Assembly (NCBI GenBank): GCA_004135705.1
Contig: CM014278.1
Span: 73,998,765-74,062,764 of the forward strand
Source: Alloteropsis semialata
Lineage: Eukaryota > Streptophyta > Magnoliopsida > Poales > Poaceae
Length of the DNA stretch: 64,000 bases
Direction of reading: 5' to 3'
In this document: piece after piece, positions 46,470 through 57,253 of the stretch
How positions within the stretch are numbered: the stretch's first letter is position 1
Layout: every line of letters starts with the position of its first letter
Translations under genes and position numbers: made by a program
Notes under the pieces: generated by a model
Told to the model about the DNA's origin: nothing
Databases searched by the model: none
What the model saw: only the letters and a program-made list of their open reading frames with translations

Positions 46470-47532
46470 ATGGCGAGCGTGAAGGTTTTCGGGTCACCCA
46501 CCTCGGCGGAGGTCGCCCGCGTGCTCATGTGCCTCTTCGAGAAGGACGTTGAGTTCCAGCTCATCCGCGTCGACGCCTACCGCGGCCCCAAGCGCATGCC
46601 CCAGTACCTCAAGCTCCAACCGCACGGCGAGGCGCTCACCTTCGAGGACGAGAACATCACCCTCTCCGGTAAGCACACGGCACGAATGCGCATCGGTTTG
46701 CAACTTCGCATCGAGGGAGCAAGATTGTATGCGTTGTGGCAATGACGGCACTAAGATGCTTTCTGAATCTGGCTTGGTTCTTGTTTCAGAGTCCCGGGGC
46801 ATCCTGCGCCACATCTCGCACAAGTACGCGAAGCAGGGCAACCCGGACCTGATCGGCACGGGCGCGCTGGAGCGCGCGTCCATCGAGCAGTGGCTGCAGA
46901 CGGAGGCGCAGAGCTTCGATGCGCCCAGCGCCGAGATGGTGTACAGCCTCGCCATCCTGCCGCCTAACCTACCCAAGCAGCAGAACGACAACGGCAACGG
47001 CAACAGTTTGAACGGCAGGGACGTGGCCGTGGGCAACGCCAATAACGCGTCGACCAAGCGCGAGCCGGCCGGGTCGCAGCCTGCTCCGAACCAGGCGAGC
47101 GCGCAGAAGGAGGAGGAGATGCTGAAGCTGTTCGAGCAGCGGAAGAAGGACCTGGAGAAGCTCCTGGACATCTACGAGCAGCGGCTGGAGGAGGCCAGGT
47201 ACCTCGCCGGCGACAACTTCACCATCGCCGACCTGTCGCACCTGCCCAACGCCGACCGCCTCGTCTCCGACCCTCGCTCCCGCCGCCTCTTCGAGTCCCG
47301 CAAGAACGTGAGCCGGTGGTGGAACGCCGTCTCCAGCCGCGAGACCTGGCAGTACGTCAAGAGCCTGCAGCGCCCACCGGCCACCGACGCCAACGCCAAG
47401 AACGGCCAGCAGCAGCATCAGCAGCACGGCCAGCATCAGCATCAGCAGCAGGGCCAGCACCTGCAGTCCACCGAGGACCACAACAGGAACCACCACCAGC
47501 AGCAGCAGCACCAGGTCCAGCAGCGTTACTAG
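46470..47532 (+). CDS. phi-class GST 4 with N/G-rich insert and Q/H-rich tail
   Basis: Two exons, 46470-46668 and 46790-47532, encode 313 residues, about 90 more than usual. The N-terminal domain has Ser12 (SPTSAEVARV), but the loop reads HGEALTFED, so the cis-proline is replaced by leucine at about residue 56. ESRGILRH follows. The C-terminal domain is split. After AEMVYSLAILPP there is an insert of about 48 residues (about 125-172) rich in Asn, Gly, Gln and Ser, then a charged helix (EEEMLKLFEQRKKDLEKLLDIY), and the domain resumes with GDNFTIADLSHLPNADRL. A Gln/His/Asn-rich tail of about 50 residues (262-313) ends the protein. Frame and splicing are clean, so the additions are real sequence rather than misreading. 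Low-complexity tails of this kind may drive assembly or partner binding; no function is established from sequence. Confidence 0.92.
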
Positions 47533-48203
47533 CCGTTCCGTCGTCGTCGAGGAGCTACCTCGCGCCGTCCATTGATAAGGTTCCCGCTGTTGATCTGATC
47601 GTGTCTTTTTTGTATGTTGCGTCGTCATGGCGTATTCGATCGAGTTCGTTGCAGTCTACTGTTTTTTGAAGTTCCGTGGTTCCAGGTGTCTACAAATCCA
47701 TTCGCTTTCTGCTGCTTACTGCAGCATTGTGTTTTGTTCTTCATGTAATAAATAAGTACAATGTAGCCCCCACCCCCTTTTGAATGAAATTGAAGTTTCA
47801 GTGTCGTGTGGAATTTTTATGTACTAGTCATGTGGAAGAATTTTCAGTTTCCTAATTTCTGCTATTCGAATCTCAACATGAGCTAAAACTTCAGAATTTT
47901 CGTCAGTAAATCTTGAGAATGGACAGACACGGCCACAAAAAGACACTGATACAAGATGCAGCAGTTACATATTGTCACAGTCAAAGAAACAACAAAAAGT
48001 TTAAAAAATAAAATAAAATAAAGGCGAGTCACAAGGATACAGACCCAGGCAAAGTTCATCACAAGAACAAATCCATGGCAAATGTCTCACGCAAACAGCG
48101 CATGCCAAACATTTTATACCTTATTCGTGCAACGGATCATCCGATCAGATCATTGTCGGAATTCCATTTCCTGAACAACTGCTGTCGATCATGGCTCCCA
48201 TCA
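47533..48203. other. convergent 3' intergenic region
   Basis: This lies between the stop of GST4 (+) and the stop of the IQD gene (-) and probably holds both 3' UTRs (AATAAATAAG near 47748 for GST4). No other gene. Confidence 0.55.
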
Positions 48204-49237
48204 TCAGCTGTGCAAGAGCTGCCCCTCCTTGGGTTTGGTCAGCATCTGCCTGGCGCGCACGCGCATCTGCAGCCGCACCATCGCCTGCATGCAGTGGATC
48301 GCCACCTCCGCCTGCCGCCGCACGTACGCGCCCCGCGCCACCGCCTGCAGCCGCACCACGCTCTTGAGCGCCTTGAACGCCCGCCGCGCCTGCCAAAACG
48401 CAAGGACACTTCCATTGGATCAGTAGTTCGGTATGCAACAACAATTCGAAGCCAGAGCCAATGCAAATGGGTAGCACGCACCAGGTGGCCTCTGAAGTAG
48501 GCCTGGATGGTGACCGCCGCCACGTCCTCCCGGGAGAAGCCCTCCCGGCAGAGCAGCGCGTACTCGTCGTTGGAGCACGTCTCCTCCTCCGCCGCCGCCG
48601 CGGCCTCCACCTCCGCGAGGCGCGCGTCGTAGACCTTGACGGCGTTGCTGCTGCTGTTGCCAGCGCGGGCGCTGTCGCGGCCGCCGGCGCCCCGAAAGCG
48701 CGGCGTCGTCTGCGCCACCGCCTGGCGAGCGGAGCGGAACCAGCTGCGCCGCCTGCCCAGCTTCGCGTTGCCCTGCGCGGGGACGCGGACGCAGCACGCG
48801 CCCTGCTGCCGCCGCCCGATCGGCGTGGTCGGGGTTCGCGGGGTCCTCGCGGCGCCGGCGGCGGCGGGCCCTCCCGCCGAACGAGCAGCTGATGCCGCCG
48901 CGGCGTGCGGCGCGGGGAAGCAGCAGACCTGCCCGCGGCGCGGCGTGCGGGAGCGGACGCCGCAGAGGCGCCTGGCGTTGGGCGTGCACGGCGTCCTCGG
49001 GGTGCGCGGCGTGCGCGCGCTGCTGCGCCCCTGGACGTCGCCGCCGCTGCTGCCGCAGCAGCTGGTGAGTGGCAGCCTCACGCTCAGGTCGGCGTTGGCA
49101 GCCCCGCCGCGGGAGGGCTTGTGGTGAGGGCCGATGCAGCATATGCACGCGGCGCTGCTGCGGCGGCGGGTGTCGGCGTCGGAGGCCTTGCCGCGGAGCG
49201 GCGACGCGAGGCAGCACAGGCCCCTTCCTCTCGCCAT
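48204..49237 (-). CDS. IQD-family calmodulin-binding protein
   Basis: Two exons on the minus strand, 49237-48482 and 48389-48204, encode 313 residues. The intron interrupts the first IQ motif: exon 1 ends TIQAYFRGHL and exon 2 starts ARRAFKALKSVVRLQ. A phase-0 intron here is typical of the plant IQ67-domain (IQD) family. Further IQ-like repeats follow (VRLQAVARGAYVRRQ and MQAMVRLQMRVRARQ), which bind calmodulin or CaM-like proteins. The N-terminal two thirds are basic and disordered with clustered Thr-Pro repeats (RTPRTPRTPCTP, RTPRTPTTP) and several Cys pairs, and do not match the usual MGKKG-type IQD start. IQD proteins are scaffolds at microtubules, membrane or nucleus (family knowledge). 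Exon 1 is extremely GC-rich. Confidence 0.88.
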
Positions 49238-50185
49238 GGCAGGTGTCGACGTGTCGTTGCAGTGCAGCTGTGTATGTACGCGCGCGTCGACTATGGCTTG
49301 TGCGGCGATGGCCGGCCGGCCGGCGAGGTGGTCGGTATAAATGGGAGTGGAAGTGGAGGGGAAGCCAAGCGATGTGCGCGCCTGTAAGTGTGGGACGTGA
49401 TGTCGGTAGGCTGTGGTCTTTTGAATTTTGCGAGGGGTTAGCGCGTGTGATTGGATGACAACTTGTGGGTTTAGTCTAGTTTATTTATGCGTGACAAGGA
49501 TGAGAACGTGGCCGGATGGAAGGGACGATCCATGGATAGTCCGTGCAGGAAATGGATGGAGAATCATTTTTGTTTACAAATCTTATCCGCGCCTTCAGTA
49601 ATGCGGCCCCCGTTCCTCTCAAACTCCTCGGCCACAGAACTTCATGGGCTGTGTCTGATGGGCAAGCGCCAATTTTGATGGGCTTGCTTTGGCATCTTAG
49701 CCTCACACCCCTAAGTAAAAAACTCTGACAGCGCCTAAGAAAGGGCGCAATTTCAGATGCTAAGGCGTGCCTGATGTTGAATTTGGCGATACAGTACAAC
49801 GTTACATTGTTCTTTCAATCGGAAATAAGTCCAGCATTGCCTACGAAACCGCTAATCATTTCTGTTTATGCATATTTTAGGACCCAGACAGAAACGAAAA
49901 TGGTTTAGGGCCCACTGGTTGGGCAGGTATGGATGCCGGTATCTGGTTATGAAAGGTAAGTCGCAAAGTATGCACAATTGCAAAAGTGTTGCGGTCAGCC
50001 TCTTGGGCCTCCTGGGCCAAGTCCAAGTGTTGACTGAGGTTAGGATCCTTGGGCCTCTCGCGGAAAACACCTCCATGGAACAAAGTTCATTAAAAAAAAA
50101 GATAAAATACATTTCGATGTTGGCAATCCGATTTCGGCAATTCCTGAAGTTGAACGTCCGATGCAGGGACAGCAATTCTACCCGC
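49238..50185. other. IQD upstream region, unassigned
   Basis: It contains the presumed IQD promoter, including GTATAAATGG near 49335 whose complement could act as a TATA-like element for the minus strand. No other gene is recognised. Confidence 0.4.
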
Positions 50186-50189
50186 GCGC

Positions 50190-50605
50190 ATAGGTATCCG
50201 CGAGTTTCGTACCCGATGAGCAAGATTATGAGCATAAATTCTCACTTGCACAGGTGAGAGTATGGGCATAAATTCTCGCCCGCAGATGGGACATGATCAC
50301 ATGGGTATGAAAATAAAAGACTTATGTATGTTTGTGTTAATTTTTCATTTATATAGATAATTTACTCATTGGTTATGTAAATTTTGAACCATATTTGTTG
50401 CTTATAAGGCAATGTGGCTATCAAACTAGTACGGTACACGTTAATATAAACTTGTTGATATGTTTCTTACTCTGACCCGATTGGTACCCGATACTCGACT
50501 CGTACCCGATGAACGTAGACGGACAAAGTTTGGTATGGTGGACATGTTCGCGGACGGGCAAATGACTTACCCACAACTTATCCAACCCATTGCCATACCT
50601 AGTTC
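50190..50605. repeat. dispersed repeat with GTACCCGAT motifs
   Basis: It is bounded by AGGTATCCGCGAG (left) and CCATTGCCATACCTAG (right), which share an imperfect inverted TAGGTAT. Inside are TACCCGAT repeats and GCCCGCAGATGGG/CGGACGGGC pairs, a composition I know from grass DNA transposon repeats. Limits and class are uncertain. Confidence 0.4.
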
Positions 50606-52600
50606 AATCATCCAAAGCTCCCACGCGCAATGGAGAGCACAAACAAACAATCAGTATACCAACTTGAGTGTTTGAGTCCACGCAAACAACCGGCCCAACG
50701 CAACCAAGAAAGCATGACTAGTATAAAGTACCGTAAAAAAACTCTAAATAAATTAGACCATTCAGTATACGAGCGAGTGAGCAACCCCGACAGATTACAA
50801 CTCTTGTCGCCACCGACGGATCCACCATTCTCTTTTCCGACAGGTTTCATCGGTCCGGTGCTCTGCTGGCGCTATGCATATGCATGCGAAACGCAAGTCA
50901 ACTGGACAGGGTCTTTGTGAAAACCAGAGGTGATGTCCAGTGAGAATCTTCCCCTCTATCGGAGAACCAAAAGGTGAAGTCAAGTCAAGCGAGAAGCTAT
51001 CTCTACTCCTAAAAAAAAAAAAAAAAAGAAAAAACCGAGTTCGGCTGGACCGCACGAACGTGAGAATTCGTTTGACCGCGGGCCGGGGGTGACAACGGAC
51101 AAGGAAGTGCCGCCCGAAAGCAACCAACCAGTCCCTCCCACGCGCGAACATTCCTCGCATCGGACACCAACACCTCCTGCACCTGGATCGGTCCAGCCAC
51201 CGACGCTGCTCGATCTTCTCACGAGTCCACCGCTGGACAGGATAGGAGCGACGTGACCGTTCGCTGCAATTTCTGTGTGCTAGAGATGTTTTTTTTTTGG
51301 CGCCAAATGCTGAAGCTGACTGCGACTGCGGCGGCATTGCTGTTATCTGGTAATTTTCAGCGATGCAGACCGTCGTGCCTCTGATTTTATTTTTTTTTGA
51401 TCGAGAATATTAGCCTCTCAGTAGACCTCAGGTTATTTAGCTTGTCTACTTAAAACCATCGTCAGGTTAGTTCACGCGGTTCATAGATCACTGACGATCA
51501 CATGCAGTGCCTCTGAATTTCCTCTTTGGTTCAGTCCTTCAGTACATCAAAAAAGAAAAATGCAGTGATAGGCTCGAAGCACTAGATGAGCACCAAAATG
51601 TCAGTGGAGAAATTACAAGTTCATTTGTTGCTTTTGGTTTTGGTAGCGCGTGCATGTTACCTATGTGGAAGTGGAACCTCTGCTCACGTTCTCCTTGGAC
51701 CAATTCCATTCAAAAGTAGCACTGCAGTGACAGCAACAGGGCAGTTTAAGCGTATGCATATCTATAGAACCTCCATGAAGATATGGTTGAGTTGAACAGA
51801 TCAGTCTGCTGCTGAGTTAGTCTACTTTGTATATAGAGCTTAGGCAAAGGGAGACCATCGATGGTAAACAACAGAAAAGGAATCTTTCAGCCTGGATCCT
51901 GAGATATCTTGAAGCTCAGTCGTCTGAATCAAGCATTATTGCATAGATATTATACTTGCTGTGAGCCTATCAGCCAATGACAAGATCATGATGAAACCCG
52001 TATTTTCAAGTGAATGGGCTGGCATGATCACATATCATACTATACATAGCTGAATAGAGGGCTTATTAGGTACTAAATGGCTGCTTGTATATATTTGCCT
52101 CAATCCAAAAGCCATATTCTCCGAGACTCCGACTCTCCGTGATCATTAGCTCAAAAGATGTGTAACAAGACAGCTTTTTTTTAGGAAATATGGATAAAAA
52201 TTAGTAAGTGGTGTTATGTTTACAACCTCCCAATATCTCTTAGCGACAACTTCCCTTCTATATTACTACGCGATGATTTTGTTTTCAGTTTTTTTATCCC
52301 TATTAAATCATGTACTCGTTGGCCTCCTATAGATATTGATATGTGTTCTTGTCTAATTGTCTTTCCATGTTCTTGGGCCAAAATTTAAAAGCAGTTTTTT
52401 TTACCCTTGACGGGTTCAATTAAGACTCTAACCCGACAAGAAAACCAATATCAAAAGTTGGAGCCATATTTGGAGTTTGACGGACCAAGTGGGACTCACA
52501 TACAGGTGGGACAAAAAAAAAAGAAACAATCCTCGATTTCGAAATAAGTAATGACAAAGATTATGCATATATAAAGTGGATGATTAAATAGTTAGGTTTT
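50606..52600. other. no recognised gene
   Basis: It contains a poly(A) run (51009-51026) and short chance frames only. Confidence 0.4.
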
Positions 52601-52604
52601 TTTG

Positions 52605-52830
52605 CGAAAGACCAGTACAAACGCAGACATTCATACACACGCACACTCACCCCTATGAATACACGCATGCAAACCCTACCCCTATGAGCACCTCCGAGAG
52701 ACTGGGCCGACCGTTCCGATCTTGAGATTGACGAAGTCACTACAAGCGCCTCGCTATTGAGGGGCACGTCGCTTACCACTGAAAGAGAAGCGCCGTTTAA
52801 ATCTTGGAATAAATCCAGAACAATATGACA
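52605..52830. repeat. dispersed grass repeat, class uncertain
   Basis: The phrases ACACACGCACACTCACCCC, CCTATGAGCACCTCCGAGAG and ACTGAAAGAGAAGCGCC are familiar to me as a high-copy repeat in grass genomes. It carries no coding sequence. A MITE is inserted just after it at 52843. Confidence 0.4.
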
Positions 52831-52842
52831 CCCGTGCCGAGC

Positions 52843-52993
52843 CAGCCTGTTCGGTTGGCTGGCGGCTGGTGACTGGTGCTGATTTGTTGTGAGAGAAAAG
52901 TACTGCTGGCTGGCTGATGGCTGATAGCTGGTGCTGATTTGTTGTGAGAGAAAAGTGATGCTGGCTGGTGGCTGATAAGCCAACCGAACAGGC
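52843..52993. repeat. 151-bp MITE, complete
   Basis: It runs from AGCCTGTTCGGTTGGCT to AGCCAACCGAACAGGCT, a 17-bp perfect terminal inverted repeat. Inside, GGTGCTGATTTGTTGTGAG occurs twice. This is the full-length version of the relic at 7655-7840, in opposite orientation. Confidence 0.85.
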
Positions 52994-53032
52994 TTTTTGA
53001 TTTACGTATTAATCATATAAAGTTTGTATACG

Positions 53033-53105
53033 GATCGGAGTGGTCTAGCGGCTCTGAATTTGCTAGCCCTGCAATTGTGCAGAAACAGGAAAGTTCGATT
53101 CGGCC
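53033..53105 (+). other. tRNA-like sequence, relic or SINE head
   Basis: It contains a box A-like stretch (CGGAGTGGTCTAGCGG, about 53036) and a box B-like stretch (AAGTTCGATTCGG, about 53091) about 55 bases apart, as in RNA polymerase III promoters. I could not fold a convincing cloverleaf or assign an anticodon. It may be a tRNA-derived SINE head, an organellar tRNA relic, or chance. Confidence 0.3.
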
Positions 53106-53636
53106 ATGAAAGATTACGAGATCGAATCAGTTCTACCCAGGAAATAATTTTACACACAATTTGGTCGCCCAAAAGAATTTACTTTCGATTTTATAGAGTC
53201 GTTATAAAGTAGTAATAAGAAAACGTCGCGTTGATCCGATGCCCGTTGCTTTTTTTCCCTTTCAGCTTTTTGGCGGTTAGGGTTCTCCACTGGCGAATGG
53301 ATATCTCGTTGCATGCTGAGGACAAAATCACCAGTCAGTTGCGGCATCCGGTCCTGGCATGGACACATCGATCAGGGCGGCTCGAGGAGCAGGAAAAAAA
53401 AAAGTTCTTTACGACCATACTCCATACTACTATATAGTGTCTAAGAAGGACTAGTATAAAAAGATCGTACGGTTATATACTTCTGGCAACTTTAACAGTA
53501 GTATAATAGTATACAGTGAGTACTATATGAGTATTTTGGGAAAAAAATAATGACATAATTGATTTTAAAAAATCACTTTGATCCTTGATATATATTTTTG
53601 CATTTTTAATTTCTCATTTTATTTTTATCTAAGTGA

Positions 53637-53921
53637 AATTACTAAGGCAACGTATCAGGTGCAAACCAACCTCCCCGTGCAAACTATGCAAACCTCAATC
53701 TGGACCACATGATCTTGATCCAAGGGAGCGCGTAGAGAGAGGTGGGAGGGGGGATTTGCAAAAGTGATCTTGCTGTGATTAAGGGTGGGCGGTGATTTTG
53801 CAAATCCCCCTCCCACCTCTCTCTACGCGCCCCCTTGGATCAAGATCATGTGGTCCAGATTGAGGTTTGCATAGTTTGCACGGGGAGGTTGGTTTGCACC
53901 TGATACGTTGCCAATTACTAA
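53637..53921. mobile_element. 267-bp hairpin MITE, 9-bp target duplication
   Basis: The element 53646-53912 begins GGCAACGTATCAGGTGC and ends GCACCTGATACGTTGCC. The arms are nearly perfect inverses for about 115 bp each, separated by a spacer of about 30 bp. The duplication AATTACTAA flanks both ends (53637-53645, 53913-53921). A 9-bp duplication suggests Mutator-type mobilisation. The almost undecayed arms imply a recent insertion. Confidence 0.9.
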
Positions 53922-54210
53922 ACTATCCCTTACTTATGGGGTCTGTACTATATACCACTTGTTGGTAATATGGAGTACCGTAAAAGAGCTTAACATATAA
54001 CATAAATGTCGCCTTGCCAAGGCGGTGCTCCTGATTTCGGTCAGATTTACTTTTTATTTTATTTTTCTCGTGTGCCCAGATCTTTGATCGAACCAGTTCC
54101 ATCGGAATTTTGACCGCACGATGAGGTGAGGGAGCATAGAAACTGCAGGAATTATCGGTAGCTAGCGTTGGAGGCTAGCTGCTTGGAGCTGATGAGCTCA
54201 GCCAATTAGG

Positions 54211-55232
54211 CTAGGCTCTGTTTGGTTAGAGAAATGGTAACGTAAACGGTAACGTAATCAGATCACTGCCGTATCGGTTGCAGATAACAGATTACGTTCT
54301 TTGTTTGGTTCCAAAATTTAGCCGTATGAGAAAGACAAGGAGAGCTGCTTGGAACATCAGGAAACAAGCAACATAGACACCGGGTCTTGCCAAGGGGACC
54401 AGGAGCTGCAGCGCCTCCGCCGTGGTTGCCAGGTCGGGGTCATCGGCGGGCGGCGGCGATGTGCAAGATAAATGCTGTCTGCTCGTTCTTTATGCACACC
54501 AGAGCTCCGGTCATAATCAGTACACGCGAGACAGACAGGCTACATACAAACAAAAGTACACGCACCTTGCCCATCTCCATGAGAGCCTAGACATGCTTAG
54601 CACCTTGCCCTTCTTCGTGAGCCTGCGACACCAGTGGCCATTGCTTGCCGGCGGGCTTGGCCGGCGCCCGGCAGCAGCGACGACTGAACCGACGGGGAAG
54701 AAGATGGTTGCAAGGTCGATGCCGCAGCAGTGAGCGCGAAAGCCATGTCGTGCTAGAGGAACAATTGGAATAGCTGGACCTGGGAACAGGAACATCGTTG
54801 CCAAGGAAAAATCGAACCGCCATGGATCTCTTCTCTGCCTTGAAGAAAAATGAATCTCAGCCAGATCAAAGAGGCGAGCCTACCTGCGGATGCCTTGAAG
54901 GTGAAGCCATTGTGAATTTGCTCACCAGCGCGGAGGCAAGCACCCGGCAAGCCGGCACACCAGTTATTTTGATATCCTCCTCTCATGGGAGAAAGCGGAG
55001 GGCGGCGCTTTTCTCTTTGTCGGGAGGAGGAAGACGACGCATCTCGCTTTCTTTTTATCCTCCGTATCGTTTTTGTTACCGGTGGGAGGGGAGCGGTAAC
55101 AGAGTTGTATAGACCGGGTAACCGATACCGTGTAAACGGATTACTTGGCTCCTCAAACAAACACGTTTAAAGGAATCAATTGCCTCTGTGATTCGTTAAC
55201 GCCCAGATTTTCACCAACCAAACAGCACCCAA
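54211..55232. mobile_element. candidate 1-kb non-autonomous TIR element
   Basis: The left end GGCTCTGTTTGGTTAG is inverted relative to the right end CCAACCAAACAGCACCC, and both subterminal zones carry GGTAAC/GTTACC and CCGTAT repeats. The interior (54380-55070) is GC-rich and gene-like, but no conserved protein is recognisable on either strand. No convincing target duplication is visible. Confidence 0.5.
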
Positions 55233-57180
55233 GGCTCGCCATCTGCACCCGGCCGGTCTGCAGAAAGATCAGAGATGCTATTGTTCGTCAATGCCGTGCG
55301 TGCAGCATGTGAATCAATACTGTGGCAAGTACTAACAGCTATCTATTGCTACTTCTTTTTTCTGATACCACAATTGTTCGCTGCACAGAAAGAGTTCAAT
55401 TGTAGAGTAATAGCAATCATTTGCAGGCGCCAAACTACGTACGTACCAGCGCAGCGCATCCGATTAAGAATTCCGGTTAGGTCGGCAAGAGATCGCCGCT
55501 CGTCCGCGCGCGTGCAAAAAGAAGCCGAGATCTTTTCCTGTGGTGTTTCCCAAATTGAAAGGCAGATGAGAAAAATCACTTGTTTTCTTGCCCCCGTCGT
55601 TGGATTTGGTGGTGCCGACCCCGGCCGGGCGCTCAACCCCAACCAGCTAAGCGCAGCTCGTCCATGGCCGGTTCGGCGGATTTGCCTGCACAAAAGCGTG
55701 CGTGTCCCGTATCCATAGCGGACAGGCTTGGCAGATAGTCCGCATGGAACAGCTGGGAGCCTGCATTTGGAGCCGGAATTCCGGCGACCGCCGTGCCGGA
55801 CATTCTTGTGGCGGCGAAACAGCCGCCGAGGGCCGAGCCAAGTGGTCGCGCGGCCGGGGGGTTCGGCGGGGCGACACGTCGGGCCTGCCTGTCCCCGCGC
55901 GCGTCCGAAGGAGTTAGGCGACAGCGGTGGACTTGCGCTCAGCTCAGCGCGTTCCTTTCAGGTTTCAGCATTCAGATGATGTCTGCACGAACGCATTCAG
56001 AAATATGGTGGCGATCTGCGCCAAAAGGCGATAACTGGCCGCCTTCAGGCTCGATCTCCCCCCCAACAGCAGGGGAGGATCTCCCCCTGATTTCTTCGTG
56101 ATTTTTTGGTGTTTGTTGTGAGTTTCCTGCGCGTCCGTCCACGCGCCGCACAGTGTGTTTCGGCGTGGCTTTTGTCCTGGGAAAGGGATGGCCTGCGTTA
56201 GGAAAATGGGCTGAAAGCAAACCATCTTTTGAATATCTCGGCTGGTCCTGCACCTAATGGATTATTGGGTACAGCTGACGGTCTCTATCTTTTAGCGCAA
56301 GTACATACTCCAACCTTCTCATCTGTCAGGATCCTGAATGAGTTTGCAGTGCAATCATTCGGTCCATGTAAGAGATTGTATACTAGTTTCAGCATACCTG
56401 CTCCAATACGTTGACTGATCACCACGTCTACTGATGCGATCAAGTTATACAACTTATGGATCGGAACCATGTACCATGAGATGAGCCGAACTCGTTTTGT
56501 TCCTTCTCAAGCTCATTCGGGGATGTCAGTTAGGTTCCCGAACTATTACTCTGCAGGTATAGGTCCCCAAACTAGTCGGTTGTGCGAATCAGAATACGGA
56601 CATCGGTAATTAACATATGATTGCCTATGCGGCACGCTAATATTGCTATCTCTCTTCATCCTCCATGACTGGTTTTGAAGCTCTCCGGTTTGCACACGCC
56701 TTGATTTCATTACTTTTAAATTAAAAAGGAAGGAAATATTAGGGGATCGATTACATGTAGATCCAAATAGAGTGTTTTTTTTTGCATTGATTTTCATGGG
56801 TGATAAGTTGACAAGTTAATAGTTCATATACTTAGATGACAACTCAAACAAGTTTAGTAGACACTAGTGTAGTTTTCCTTTTTTTTTCCTCATAAAGCTA
56901 TGGATTTTTCCTAAAAATTAGACTGCTTTTCGGCTCTTCCACTCGATTGGCAGTAAATGTGGTTCAGTGCACTAATTATTCATAGGATTTAGGACATGCT
57001 TTTTTTCTTATGTAATCCCTGGTTTTAAAATTCTTGTTACTAATTGAAAAAGAAAAAAAATGCACGAGGAATAAAAAGAATAAAGCAGGGCCCACCAGTG
57101 CATTTTCAAATCTTTCGTCGCCAATGATTTGAATCATCCTTACAAGGACCACGCGAATCTTCTCCCCGAGAAGCTCCCTC
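55233..57180. other. CYP78A upstream region, unassigned
   Basis: 55440-56200 is GC-rich with several chance frames, followed by AT-rich DNA. No conserved gene is seen. The part next to 57181 is presumably the CYP78A promoter. Confidence 0.4.
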
Positions 57181-57188
57181 TATAAATA
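57181..57188 (+). promoter_or_regulatory. TATA box, CYP78A gene
   Basis: TATAAATA lies 73 bp before the ATG at 57254, giving a short 5' leader of roughly 40 bases if initiation is about 30 bp downstream. Confidence 0.75.
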
Positions 57189-57253
57189 CCGCCCCCCGTG
57201 GCGCAGCTCAGATCATCACACAACGCAGAGCAACGCAGCAGCCGAGAGTCACA

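Noticed and set aside
48420..49458. Several long frames opposite the IQD gene
   Set aside because: Composition-driven shadows of a very GC-rich exon; only the minus-strand IQD frame joins correctly to the second exon.
54753..55160. Plus and minus frames of 100-135 residues
   Set aside because: They lie in a candidate TIR element, conflict with each other, and lack any known domain.
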